DNA from: Chara braunii
Lineage: Eukaryota; Streptophyta; Charophyceae; Charales; Characeae
Reading direction: 5' to 3'
Length of the DNA: 33,919 bases
NCBI GenBank assembly: GCA_003427395.1
Contig: BFEA01000253.1
Span: 1,765,385-1,799,303, forward strand
The notes beneath the pieces are model-generated. The model was given only the letters and a program-made list of their open reading frames with translations. It was not told the origin of the DNA and made no database searches. The first letter of the stretch is position 1. Each line of letters starts with the position of its first letter. The position numbers were made by a program, and so were the translations under genes. Positions 19,905 through 29,803 of the stretch are shown piece by piece.

Positions 19905-21390
19905 GGCGCTGGTGGCGGAGACGGAGTACAGGAAAAGGCGAGAGATGCAGGGGAGGAAGAAAGCGATGGAGAGTCGTCGTCTTCCTCCGTAGTGAAGGAG
20001 GAGGAAGAAGATGTAGGAGATGGGGAGGAAGGGAGGGAACGTAGATAGGACATGTGGCATACGATCGGTTGCGCCGATCGGCTCCCTGAGACCTCTGGCA
20101 CGAGGCGCACCGTGTTCACCCCGTTCGGGCTGATTTCGATCACACGAAATCGCCCGAAGAATCGTGGCGCTATCTTTTCCTTGCAAGCACATTTCCTCAC
20201 CTGCATCAGGTCCCCTAATTTGTATTGGGGCCCCGGGCCCGCGTTCCTGTTCCGGGCCTCGTAACTACGGATCTGTCAGCCGTGGGCCAACTCAGTCATT
20301 TTTTGGCGCTTTTGGGCTAATCAGGGCAGGGATCTCTTCCATCAATTCCATACGTCGCTTGGCCTTGTCCCGAACCGTGGCCCTTGTGGGCCGTCGGTTC
20401 AACGAGGTTCGTCCGGGAGGCTGGGTATCGAAACGCAGGCCTCACTGTTGGTCCGTAATTGGAAAGGGCTCAGGCCCGCCGATTCGTGGGGCGTCCCTCG
20501 ATGAACCGCCAGGATGTGATCTACGATATCGCGTCAGGGCCTTGGGTCCCGCGCCACGATATTGCGTCGTAGCGCAGTCTTTATCACTCTATTTGCATTT
20601 TCTACCAGCCCGTTAGATTGCGACATGTGGGGTGCAGTATTCAGGATAGCAACGTCGTGTACGGCCAGATTCCTCAAGAATTCTCCCTTAAATTCTACCC
20701 CATTATCGGTCAGAATTTCCTTCGTGTCCTGGTGCATCCCTAAAAAACAATTGACGTATCGCGCAATTTCGGCCGCCTGTCGCGTACGGCACTGATACGC
20801 CTCGATCCATTTCGAAAAATGGTCCACGAACACCAGTAGGATTGAATATTCGCAGCTATTAGGTGCAGGGGTCACCACAATATCGGTCACGGTAGTATCC
20901 ATGTTAACCCTTTGAAAAGGCCGTTCAACTACCTTCAGCACTATCAATCTAGGCGGCTGAATCAGCACCTTGTCAGCAGAGTATACCTGACGATTCGCGA
21001 CGATGAACTTCACATCGTCACGAATATTGGACCAATACCACTCATTTTTGTCGATTGTCGCCTCCGTAATCTGTACGGCAAAATGGGCAGCCGTTTCCTT
21101 ATGCGCTGTCTTTACCCAGTCATACCTCATGAACGGGTGCGGCACTACCATCCAAATCTCACTACCATCCGTTTTCCGTTTTTCCAATCGTCCCTCATTC
21201 CAACGGTATTCCCGAGCCCTTTCATTGGCCCTCCTCCGATCTTCCTTGGTGAAGTCCTGGAGGGGGTTACCTACTAGGGTGGCAATCAAGGCGATTTTCG
21301 TCCATACTTCGGCCCTTCTAAACTTTCGGGTCTTCTCTAACCCTTCTGATGTGGCATCTAAAAAGCGAGCCTCGGTCGGGATCTTATCAA
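19901..21390 (-). pseudogene. pol (IN): Integrase, element 2
   Basis: Reads H-x5-H (HKETAAHF), a DDE core with MDTT, TDNG and VEN spaced D-x34-E by my count, then a TGA at 20534-20536 and more stops before a C-terminal segment LMQVRKC ... FFGRFRV ... IVCHMSYLR and a Ser/Pro/acidic tail ending PPPAP. The C-x2-C of the HHCC domain, CLLC in element 1, reads RQVY here, so the zinc site is lost. The three catalytic acids remain. The last ORF (19901-20206) stops in the ATGA shared with ORF-A. Confidence 0.85.
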
Positions 21391-21394
21391 CCCG

Positions 21395-21556
21395 ACACGA
21401 GGGGCACAGCCAAGGCTTACTGCCATTTCGGTATTGGATGCACGAGCCATGGGCTCGTACGACACACTGTCGATAGTCTACCCATTTCGCATATCCTTCC
21501 CCGCCTGGGCGCATAGAGACTGAGTATACGCGAGAAATTGCTTCGCAAAAATAACA
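21395..21556 (-). other. PHD-like zinc finger in pol, element 2
   Basis: Within the ORF 20534-21658, CYFC is followed after about 25 residues by DYRQC, then AHGSC, then CPSC. This matches the finger of element 1 (CVTC, AHGAC, CPLC), except that one Cys of the third pair has become Tyr. It lies between RNase H and the integrase HHCC domain. The Cys4-His-Cys3 order is that of a PHD finger; histone binding is inferred. Position and spacing are kept in both families. Confidence 0.62.
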
Positions 21557-21659
21557 AAATTTATCGGGCAGGAAGAGGAGAGATGAGGAGGAGAGCGGAG
21601 AGAGGGGAGTTGTAGGGTTACCTCCGTCACCCATGGCCACCTGCCTGCTTCTTGCCACG

Positions 21660-22577
21660 TGGAAGGACTGTCACTTGTCCGTACTTGGGTCCGTTCGTTG
21701 ATTCCGGTTCCTTTAACGGGACGATCTCTTCCACCTTAGGCACTTTAGCTGGTCGATGCAGACGTGTCAGTCCGTCCGCGTTGTCGTGCCTCTCCGTCTT
21801 TCAATGGATGATGTCGAAGATGTATTCCTATAGGCGCACCGCCCAACGTCCAATCATGCCCACGTAATTAGTGAGTCACTTCAGTGCTAGCAAGGGCTCG
21901 TGATCGGTGACAAGGAGAAATTTCTGTCTGTACAGATACGGATAGAAGTGTTGGATTCCCCACACTACCGCGTAGCATTCGCCCTGTGGGGCTGAGTCAT
22001 TTCTCCGCTCATTTGGCACCGTTCGTGACGCATACTCGATGACGTGTTCGCGGTCGTCGTTCCCCTTCTGCGCTAAGATAGCGGAAATACCCTCCGGCTG
22101 CCAGTCCGTGATGAGAATGAACTGCTTCGCGGGGTCCGGCAGGATCAAAATAGGTGTTGTTGCCAGAGCGTCCTTGAGGGTCGCGAAGGCCCGTTCGCAC
22201 TCTGCGTCCCAACTAAGGGGCTGATCCTTTCGTAACAGGTTCGTTAAGGGTCGTGCAATCGCGGCGAAGCCTTTGATAAAACGACGATAGTACGAGGCTA
22301 ACCCCAAGAAGGCTTGAACCTGCGTCAGTGACGTGGGGACAGGAGCTTCCTTCACCGTCGTGACCTTTCTTGAGTCAGGCCGCAGTCCTCCACGTGTCAC
22401 GACGTAGCCCAAAAATGAGATTTCCGAAAGGAAAAATTCGCTCTTTTCGAGCGCGATTTTGAATCTGGCGTCTTTCAGAGCACCCAACGTCCACTCGATA
22501 TGTTGTGCATGCCCGTGATAGGTCTCCGAATAAACCAGAATGTTGCCCATGTATACTAAAACGCAGAAGTTGATCAT
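21660..22577 (-). pseudogene. pol (RT-RH): RT C-terminus and RNase H, element 2
   Basis: Begins with the catalytic box, read as YMGN rather than YMDD, then HIEWTL, FLSEISFLGYVV, QAFLGLASYYRRFI and PLTNLLRK (RT connection). RNase H follows with ITDW, GECYAVVW, LVTDHEPLLAL and NADGLTR, giving the expected acidic residues. In-frame stops at 21876-21878 and two further points fit TGG, CAG or CGA decay. The frame changes before the PHD-like finger. This domain is absent from element 1. Confidence 0.85.
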
Positions 22578-22580
22578 TCT

Positions 22581-23879
22581 CTATGTTAACCGCGTCTTAT
22601 TAACGAAGTTCTGAAACGTGACATTCATGGCTCGCTGAAACGTGGCGGGCGCGTTGCAAATCCTCATCGGGCACCGAACCCATTGCCACGTGCCTTCAAA
22701 CAGTACGAAGGCCGTCTTTGGCCGATCTTCCTCCTTGACCAGAACGTGATGGAAGTCGTGCCGAATATCAAACTTACTGAAGTAATTAGCACACCCAATC
22801 GCATTCAGCAACTCATCAATCCGGGGAAGGGGATACACATCTTTGATCGTGATGTCATTCAGTTTGCGATAATCAATCCATATGCGAATCGATCCGTTCT
22901 TTTTCGGTACTAGTACTACCGGAAACGACCATGGTCCAGTGGCGGGTTCGATCCAACCGCTTGCTTCAAATTCTCGAATCCGCTCGAGAACCTTTTTCTG
23001 TTCTACCAGGGAGTATCTGTAAGGTTTACAGTGAATTGGGGAATGGTTTCCTGTTTGGATCTCGTGCTGTATGACTAACGACAGTCCAATGTCTGTGTCC
23101 GTCACACTAATCGTTCCTTTGTATTCATTCAAAATGTCTGCGATTAGGTGGTGGATCTCCTCAGGTACGTATCGAGGTACGTGCAACTCATACAATTCAT
23201 CCCATATCCTTACATCGATGTGTTTTGTATTCACCCATTTGGTGTTCTCTGGTGGGGGCACGTAGATGAATAGGTTATCTGATCGCCAGGAAAACATCGT
23301 GGCCATCATCTGTGCATCTTGTTTTCGAATGGCCACGTGTTCCTCCGGTGTTACTCCGTCTCGAATGTCTTGCCACGACACAGGTTTCGTTGCGATCTTG
23401 ATCCCGAGTCCATTTTCAAGGTGCTCAGGGGGTTCCAAAGAGTTGGTCTCTGCCCCTAAGCGTAACAATCGAATATCTTTTGTAGGTGTCAAAAGGGAGC
23501 TCGAGAGATTCGTGATATCGCAGTAATGCTTTTTGTCCTCATATCGTGCGAGCAGAGGCGAGATTCCTTCGTATAGGGTTCGAGAGGGTTCCAAGAATTC
23601 GACCATCCTCGAAATCTGTACGAGAGGTTCTCCCATAATCATTGCCTGCGTTCTCTGTAGATCTAGGTTAATCCGGCTCAAGACTTCTACATTTGTGCGT
23701 TGCACGGGATAGTGAATACGTTGCTGCGCCATCTCCACGATTGCTGGATCGTCATCATCACTGTTGTCCACGTCTTTGGATGTCTGCCCGTTGTCCCAGG
23801 TAATCACGTGAAGAGTCCCCGTCATCGTGGGAGAAACTCGCGGGGCTATGTTAGCGGTAGTACGAAGAGTCGGTCTCAT
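22581..23879 (-). pseudogene. pol (RT): Pol linker and RT fingers/palm, element 2
   Basis: 432 open codons, in frame with the protease upstream (separated by one stop at 23910-23912) and with the RT tail downstream (stop at 22578-22580). Linker blocks SRTLYEG and LLARY match element 1. RT motifs are WIEPATGPWSFPVVLVPKK, DYRKLND, YPLPRIDELL, FSKFDIRHDFHHVL, WQWVRCPMRICNAP and RAMN. The G of the usual PMG motif is Arg. The catalytic dyad falls just downstream. Confidence 0.9.
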
Positions 23880-23909
23880 CGGTACAACATAGGGCTTTCC
23901 TCCCGTATT

Positions 23910-24401
23910 TCAGAGGACAATCGATCGTCTTTCAAAATCCAGATTGACTCGCAAGGCCACAAGAGCGGGAAGGCCGAAAACGATGTCGTACGTGTTTACG
24001 CCTAAGACTACGACATCTCCCGCATGTACCTTCCCTAATCGAAAAGCAACATTGGTCATCCATCCCACCGTTTTGATCTTCTCCTCATCTGCTGAGACAA
24101 GCTGATCTTTTTCCATAAGCATGATAAGATCGTTCTTTCTTCCTGCTTTTTTAACCACCCGTAAGGAAATAGCTAACACAGCGGCTCCCGAATCGATGAT
24201 AGCATTATATGGAATTCCCCATACCTCGATGTCGCATTCTGTGAATTTCCATGGGATGGGTTTAATGCGCAGGAAGTGATCATCTTTTTGGATTAGTCCT
24301 ATGCGTATGGGATCGGAAGTATTTTCGTCCGGTATCGGTCCTTTCGTTTTTGTGTTTGCTGCTCTGGTAAGAGCAAACCGTTTCCGATTTGGTTTGCAGT
24401 G
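23910..24401 (-). pseudogene. pro: Aspartic protease, element 2
   Basis: In frame with gag after the TAG at 24402-24404. The sequence IPYNAIIDSGAAVLAIS (around 24170-24220) holds the DSGA active site. Later VNTYDIVFGLPALVAL is the hydrophobic flap/C-terminal motif. Ends at a stop at 23910-23912 just before the linker-RT ORF. Expected to process the Gag-Pol polyprotein. Confidence 0.8.
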
Positions 24402-25043
24402 CTACAACATACGTTCGTTGGCTTGTTCTGATATCGAAAGCAAATGACCGATAGGGAGGGGGATTCGGTGATATAAGGCTCGCATGATGTTTAGAACATC
24501 GATTTCCCCCATGACGAAAGTGGGTCCTCCCGACTCCATCTCTCCTGGAGAAGGTCGCCACTCCGCCACGTCTCGTTGTTCAGGCGCGGGTCTAATCGTA
24601 CCAATCATCCCAAGCCCCGAATATCCCAGTGTTACATACTGATCTAATGGAATAAGCTCTGCAGCCTCCTCCATTGTTGCTAACGTGGTTCCGCATCCCT
24701 CTACTTCTTCCATCAAAGCTCCTACCCGTCCTGGCCCGTTAGCGATCGGGGCTGCAGCTATCGGTGCGGCTCCGACTCGTTGTTGTGGGGGCCGATGCAT
24801 GCAATCCCGGGCTATGTGCCCTGGTTGGTCACATGTGTAACAAACATTTAGATTGCTCGGGATCCCTGCTGGCGGTGGTGCCGAAGCCAATCCGTGCTGG
24901 ATCGGCATGGCACGCACTGCGATGGGTCGCATCAATCTCATCATCGCCTCGATTCGAGCATTGTGTTCCCATTGCTCCTTTTTACTCTCTTGAATCAAAT
25001 TAACCAATATTTTGGTTAGTTCGTGCAAGGCCGGAAGACTCAT
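24402..25043 (-). pseudogene. gag: gag C-terminal half with CCHC knuckle, element 2
   Basis: 213 codons holding CYTCDQPGHIARDC (C-x2-C-x4-H-x4-C, about 24800-24843), an intact knuckle. An acidic segment and an RIPLPIGHLLSISEQAN block matching element 1 at 1653 follow. The frame is shifted by one relative to the N-terminal gag part (25000-25830), which it overlaps by 44 bases. The shift could be a mutation or a programmed site; no obvious slippery heptamer was seen, so mutation is likelier. Confidence 0.8.
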
Positions 25044-25830
25044 TTGGTCGTGAGGGGGTTTCGATCGAGGGTGGAGGTGCTGTTATCACGGGCACGGGCA
25101 CGCTCGCAATCACACTCAGGGCTGGTCGTTTGGGACTAATCTGCTCCAGATAGGTGACAGGGCCCGACACAAACCCCATGTTTTCGAATTTGTTCTGCAA
25201 TGCAGCCAACTCAGCTTTAGCTCTTGCCAGCTCGGACGAGTCTCCTTCCCTAAGGTAATCTTCCCCTTCTAGGAAACTCGCTGCAAACTTTCGCTCTATT
25301 TCTTCTGCAGCGACCATGATCTGTTGCAACGTATGATTGATGGGGGAGAAGTGTTTTTAAAGTTTCGCCCTCATTGTTCTGCTGCGAAGTCCGTCGATGA
25401 ACAAATCTCTTTCTACTTTCTCACCTCGCTCTGTTTTCACAAACATTCGGTAAAACCGGTTTCGATACTCATTAACAGATTTGAGGGGTTTTTTAACTCG
25501 ATCTTTAATCATAAAAAGAGCTTGTTCGGGGTGAATGTAATCAAATCGGTTCAAAAAATCTCGCTCGAATGTCGGGAGATCAACCCATACATAGGTGTTA
25601 AACCAGTGATGGGCATCTCCTCCCAGTCGTGCAGGGATGTTCACCTGTGCCTCGTTATCATCATACTGTTGAGCCAGGAGCATGGCTAACCATGCTCTAG
25701 CAAGATGATGTGCAGGGTCGAATAGATAAAGGTCGGGTGGCGTCATAGGAGCTCATGCTCGCGGTACGGGTTGATTAGGATTCTGCTGGGGATTTGAGTT
25801 TTGTTGGGGGTTCTGCTGATTAGCGTTCAT
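25000..25830 (-). pseudogene. gag: gag N-terminal half, element 2
   Basis: Starts MNANQQNPQQNSNPQQNPNQ (ATG 25830), about 130 bases after the PBS. A TGA at 25753-25755 is followed in frame by the retrotransposon Gag core (Pfam Retrotrans_gag-like): AWLAMLLAQQ, ARLGGDAHHWF, FERDFLNRF and NEYRNRFYRM. A TAA at 25357-25359 is followed in frame by a coiled-coil-like segment (AAEEIERKF ... ELARAKAELAALQNKF) and a Pro-rich linker. Element 1 lacks this domain. Confidence 0.82.
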
Positions 25831-25961
25831 GTCGACCGTCCGTCGGGCCGCAGACCAGCTTCTGGTGACGACGGGATCGCGTCGATGCGCGTTCCGGAGT
25901 CGCAGTCGTCCCCTATTTGCAAGATCACCAGCAATGAATCGTAGAACCCTGCCACGTGTCA

Positions 25962-25974
25962 AGCTCCGATACCA
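25962..25974 (-). other. Primer-binding site, element 2
   Basis: TGGTATCGGAGCT directly follows the LTR end. Similar to the plant initiator tRNA-Met PBS with two differences in 13, and identical to element 1 over the first 11 bases. Confidence 0.75.
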
Positions 25975-26107
25975 ACCTCACGCCCAACGCGTCTTCCTGA
26001 TCGGAGTGGGATGTGGGCCTGGAAGTGCGAAAAGGGGTATGCCAAGGATTTATGGGAAAGTGGGGGTGGAGTCCCAGGTCGGAACTGAGATCTCATGTGG
26101 CAAGGTT

Positions 26108-26668
26108 TTAGGGGCATAGATGCAATAGGGCTAAGGGCGAGTTACTTCCGGTCGGTTGGCGTTCTATGTTGTGCAACATAAGGCAGATGGCATGTGCGGT
26201 GCATTCAAGGCCGTCCGACCTGTTTTGGGGGTGGCGGTTCGGGGAGAGGTCTGCCCGGGATGGCTGTGATTCCGATGAGTCGGGCCTTCGGGTGCAGACA
26301 CGTGGCGTCTGCCGTCGCGCGTTTGGGTTAGGCCCTCTAGTTTCAGGGGCTCGTCGGTTGCCGCATCGCCGACAATTTTCGCAAGGCGAGGCGATGGAAT
26401 TCCACGGAACCACCGTGAGTTGGTGATACGGGAGGAGGAGACGAAAGGGAGGGAAATTGGTAGAGATAACAACGAAGCCGGGGGATATGAAGTATTGCGT
26501 GTTGTCTGAAGTAGGAAAATTGGGGCACCTCGGGTCGCTGGTTGTGGCACAGTGAAACTCCATGGGGCACAATCGATTCTCGCTTAGGCAGGGGAATTCC
26601 GGGTATCTTTGCCTAATACATTCCCTCACCCAAGGGTCGAAGTACTCCGAATCCCAAGAGCTCGACAT
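26108..26668 (-). CDS. ORF0, LTR-encoded leader ORF (element 2, intact copy)
   Basis: 186 open codons from ATG 26668. The order is SWDSEYFDPWVRECIRQRYP, PCLSENRLCPMEFHC, ISPGFVVISTNFPPF, LLPYHQLTVVPWNSIA, a CENC pair and a basic, Ser/Arg-rich tail. A 15-bp in-frame deletion relative to the other LTR copy removes the WPRT residues before the Cys pair. It lies downstream of a TATA-like box and 134 bases upstream of the PBS, so it would be read from the 5' leader. No recognised family; the regularly spaced Cys could bind metal, which is inference. Confidence 0.62.
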   Translation of the reverse strand: MSSSWDSEYFDPWVRECIRQRYPEFPCLSENRLCPMEFHCATTSDPRCPNFPTSDNTQYFISPGFVVISTNFPPFRLLLPYHQLTVVPWNSIASPCENCRRCGNRRAPETRGPNPNARRQTPRVCTRRPDSSESQPSRADLSPNRHPQNRSDGLECTAHAICLMLHNIERQPTGSNSPLALLHLCP

Positions 26669-27261
26669 CTTATCATTGCAGTGTGATGGAATCCTCCCGC
26701 ACGCGTCTAATCGGCAGGGGGAATTTCCGATGTGATATCGGAAACTCCTATCCGTTTAGGTGCATGGGGGAAGGAAAATTCCCGCCTACCCGATATCGAA
26801 GGTGTCAAGTTCGTCAACGGTCGCGAATCGACGCGCATGGATACGTGTAGGCTGCGCAGATCAAATCGCACTTACACGCATCCCCGCGAGGTATTCGCTT
26901 CTTTCTGGACAAACAACTACCTAAACATCTAATCTCTCAATGATCCGCACGCAATCGTTCCTGAGCTATCAGGCATCGCAGCAACAACGGTGGCTCAAAA
27001 AAAGAATAAACAGCAATGGAAGCAGTAATGACGACTACGCAAAAGTTTCTACTATGCCCATGAACGTATCAAAAGGACAAGCAAAGGCAAGGACCGGACA
27101 AAAGAAAAGCAATAGACATGACATTCATTCACCCATTCATTCGACAAGACATACACAACAAAAGAGATCAAGATCAATCGCAAAATGAGTGTGGGCTGAA
27201 ACCAAGACAAGGATTCCGAAGACAAAAGAAATGAGGTGAGTCGCCCTGAGCTGAGATCAAA

Positions 27262-27270
27262 ATTTATATA
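27262..27270 (-). promoter_or_regulatory. Candidate LTR TATA box, element 2 5' LTR
   Basis: TATATAAAT on the - strand, the counterpart of 14402-14410, about 590 bases upstream of ORF0. Confidence 0.5.
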
Positions 27271-28380
27271 CAAAAGTAAGGAGGGGGAAAAGACAAAGAA
27301 AACTGCAAATCCACGTCCATCAACCTCAGCTCCCTCTTCCTTTCTCTCTCTCTCCGACGCGGATAGTCCGTCGTCACGCACCAACCCAGGAAGTCGTCAC
27401 CCCACTTAGTCCTCCTGCACTCGTCAGGTTCGCCCGCGCGCTACAGTCCGTCGTAGCCCCACGCGTCAACCCCGCGCATTCGGCACCAGCTCGTCGGGTT
27501 GCCCGACTCGCACTTCAACTCACCTCTTACTTCGCTCGCGAGCCGTCCCTCACGGATCGCGCTCCCCGAGCTTCCAACAACTGGTTAAGAGAGCTATCTA
27601 ATCGCGCAGCCAGAATTTATAGCGTGCATGCATGCGCGAAGAACACGGAATTGCAAGGACTTAGAAAGGAGATTAGGAGAGGGAGCGCCTACGTTCTGCA
27701 TGGCCAGATCGCGGGCGCGGGGGACGTAGCCTCTCTCCACGCATCAATCCGAGTATACAGTCCGCGGGCTAGCTAGACACAGCAAGAGAAAAAGCGAGAG
27801 CGGGAAAGATGAAGTTCAAGAAGAAAGATACAGTTACAATGGCGCCTGCCCAAAATTACAGTTACACACACGATTAAGGGCGCCGACTAATCAGAGCTCT
27901 GTTGCAGCCGCAAAAAGAAGCGCGTAAGCAAAAAGCGCTGCGCGGCAAAAAAAATCCTAAATTCCTAGATTCCTAGCTAATGCAAAAAGAAGCACAAATT
28001 CTGAAAGGAAAGTTCAAAATTCCGAGAGCCATTGGGGATCGACAAGAATCCAAAAGAAAATTAAAAAAGAACGAAGCAAAAATTCCCACGCGGTCTCCGC
28101 GCCTAAAATCCGACAACAACACAGAAAAGGAGCGACGTCAACCATTATTAATCGCGCCTGGTCGACACGACAGCCACTCAATCAATCATCCCGGGACTTG
28201 TCCGGCCCTGAATCCAGCCATCCGAAAAGAAGCGACGAAAGAGAAAAGACGAAAAAGCGAGGACACTGATGCAATTCTCCCTCAATCCTGATCTCCCGTA
28301 ATTGGCCCATCCTTCCCAGCTTAGGACCCCTCATTGTTATCGCGCAGAAAATCGCGCGGAACAGAAATCGGTTCATCACA

Positions 28381-28870
28381 GTGGAGCGAGACCCTTAGGG
28401 CCTCGCCACACCACTCTTGAAAACTCATTTTCAAGAGTTGCTGCATGGCCACACAGCAAGCACTCTTGAAACTTGGGGCTTTCAAGAGCTGTCAGCGTCA
28501 GAGTGGCAGCCTCTTGAAATCCTTTAAAGAGGGGCTCTTGAAAGATTCGAAGCCCCAGCCAGGCTGCCTGCAACTCGTGCTTTTTCAAGTGTGTCCTTGG
28601 CCGAACCCTTGAGGGACTATAGACTTTCAAGAGTCTTCAGGCCATTATCTTTTTTTTTTTTTTTTTTTAATAACCGGACCGAACGACCATTATCCTGACT
28701 GACGGCCATTCGAAAAAAACAAAGAAAGCAGTAGGACTGTCTTTTTCTTTGCACCATCACCATTTCAAGAGTGCTTGCTCGAAAACATAACTCTTGAAAG
28801 CGTTTGACAGCTCTTGAAACATTCCCCTGTTTCAAGAGCAAGGGCCTCGCCACACCACTCTGGAAAAGTG
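28381..28870. repeat. Foldback element packed with CTCTTGAAA motifs
   Basis: Begins with a near-palindrome GGAGCGAGACCC-TTAGGGCCTCGCC. It contains AGGGCCTCGCCACACCACTCT at about 28396 and again at about 28846 in the same orientation. Between them I count six CTCTTGAAA and five TTTCAAGAG copies. A T-run at about 28651-28668 interrupts it. No coding evidence. Related repeats with altered core motifs lie at 12239-13095 and 30944-31461. Confidence 0.6.
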
Positions 28871-29516
28871 AAAAAGACAAAAATGTGGCGGTTGCATCTG
28901 GCCATGTTCTAAAGGGAAGTTCATCCTCATTGTGGTGATGCCCTTACTGCCATTGGCTGAAATGGTGCCTCTCGTGGCCACATGGTGCGAGGTCCTTCAA
29001 GATAAATTCGTTTTGTGTTTCCTCTGGCTTGGAGCAGTTGATAGACGCGCCAAAATTTCCTTTCATGAAATGGCAAACTGAAAAAGAGTGGTAGCCAAAT
29101 GCGCTTTTCCGCGGCTTGCCAGGCCACTGGCATTTGATACCCCGTTTGCTAACTTTGTAACTTTCCATGCCTCGTGCGACTGGCCTAACCATCACATATT
29201 TGCGATTTTGCGATAAAAGGTCCTACTCACACTAGCAGTCTAGCACTTTCCAGAAATTCAATGCATCTGACTGCAACTACAGCCAAATCAGGATGGACGT
29301 GACTGCAATCATGTCGAGAGCTTTGTCGAAAAAGTCCTCGTGTGAGTATAATGCCCTAAGGAGTACCAATCTTGCCACCGCTGTGGCCTGGGCTTTGCTT
29401 GGCTGGAGAGCCTTGCTCAGCCTTAGAGCTGGGACGCTGGGCCGGGTTCGCGGCACAGTTTTATAAAGGTGCCTCCTTTTCCAAAAAAAAAGGAGGAAGA
29501 ACAGTCACGGGTGACC
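28871..29516. other. Unassigned intergenic segment
   Basis: I see no gene, long repeat or strong hairpin except a CCTCCTTTT/AAAAGGAGG stem at about 29467-29496. Confidence 0.4.
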
Positions 29517-29660
29517 AACGAGCCTAGCTCAGTTGGTACACCCATGAACTGTTGAAATACAGACCTCAGTTTGAACGCAGATGAGTAAATAACTCTGAAT
29601 TTACCCGAGCCTGGCCGGTTTGGAGATGAAAACTCAAGGCCAATGCCCTTTTTTTAAAAA
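29517..29660 (+). mobile_element. Probable tRNA-derived SINE
   Basis: TAGCTCAGTTGG (29525-29536) matches the pol III A box of tRNA genes. AGTTTGAACGC (29568-29578) resembles the B box, 31 bases further on. The fragment does not fold as an intact tRNA and is followed by about 70 bases of unrelated sequence ending in a T-run and A-run near 29650-29662, the layout of a tRNA-head SINE. Flanking duplications are not clear. Confidence 0.5.
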
Positions 29661-29803
29661 AACGCGTAACTTCAGTACAGTCAAATAAGAGTTATAATTG
29701 CACTATATATGGGGCAAGATACAGTCTGCAATTGCACTTCAGGCACCCTAACTGGCGAGAAAGCTGGGTTGTATACATTGCCTAAACTGCAATCCGAAAC
29801 TGT

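Larger units (their letters stand above)
13096..28380 (-). mobile_element. Element 2: Ty3/gypsy-type LTR retrotransposon
   Basis: Two similar repeats of about 2.4 kb (25975-28380 and 13096-15516) bound a - strand internal region. It reads PBS, gag, DSGA protease, RT, RNase H, PHD-like finger, integrase, ORF-A, ORF-B, ORF-C. It shares the whole plan with element 1, but most proteins differ at many residues, so it is another family of the same lineage. Total 15.3 kb, including a 2.1-kb insertion with an assembly gap. No target-site duplication was found. Stops, frameshifts and a mutated RT active site show it is inactive, although gag and RNase H domains are more complete than in element 1. Confidence 0.93.
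25975..28380 (-). repeat. 5' LTR of element 2
   Basis: Starts TGTGATGAACC at 28380 and ends GTGAGGT at 25975. 2406 bp, colinear with 13096-15516. U3 is 28380 to about 27262, non-coding as far as I can see. R/U5 carries ORF0 and the 43-bp shared block. Confidence 0.92.

Noticed and set aside
25000-25043. Programmed frameshift in gag of element 2
   Set aside because: No recognisable slippery site, and gag to protease is in a single frame in element 1; a mutation is simpler.
1-28380. Endogenous caulimovirus-like origin, suggested by the Met-type PBS
   Set aside because: Paired long LTRs, a Ty3-type integrase and no movement protein support LTR retrotransposons.
29517-29600. A functional tRNA gene at 29525
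   Set aside because: A and B boxes are present but no convincing acceptor or anticodon stem forms; a SINE head fits better.
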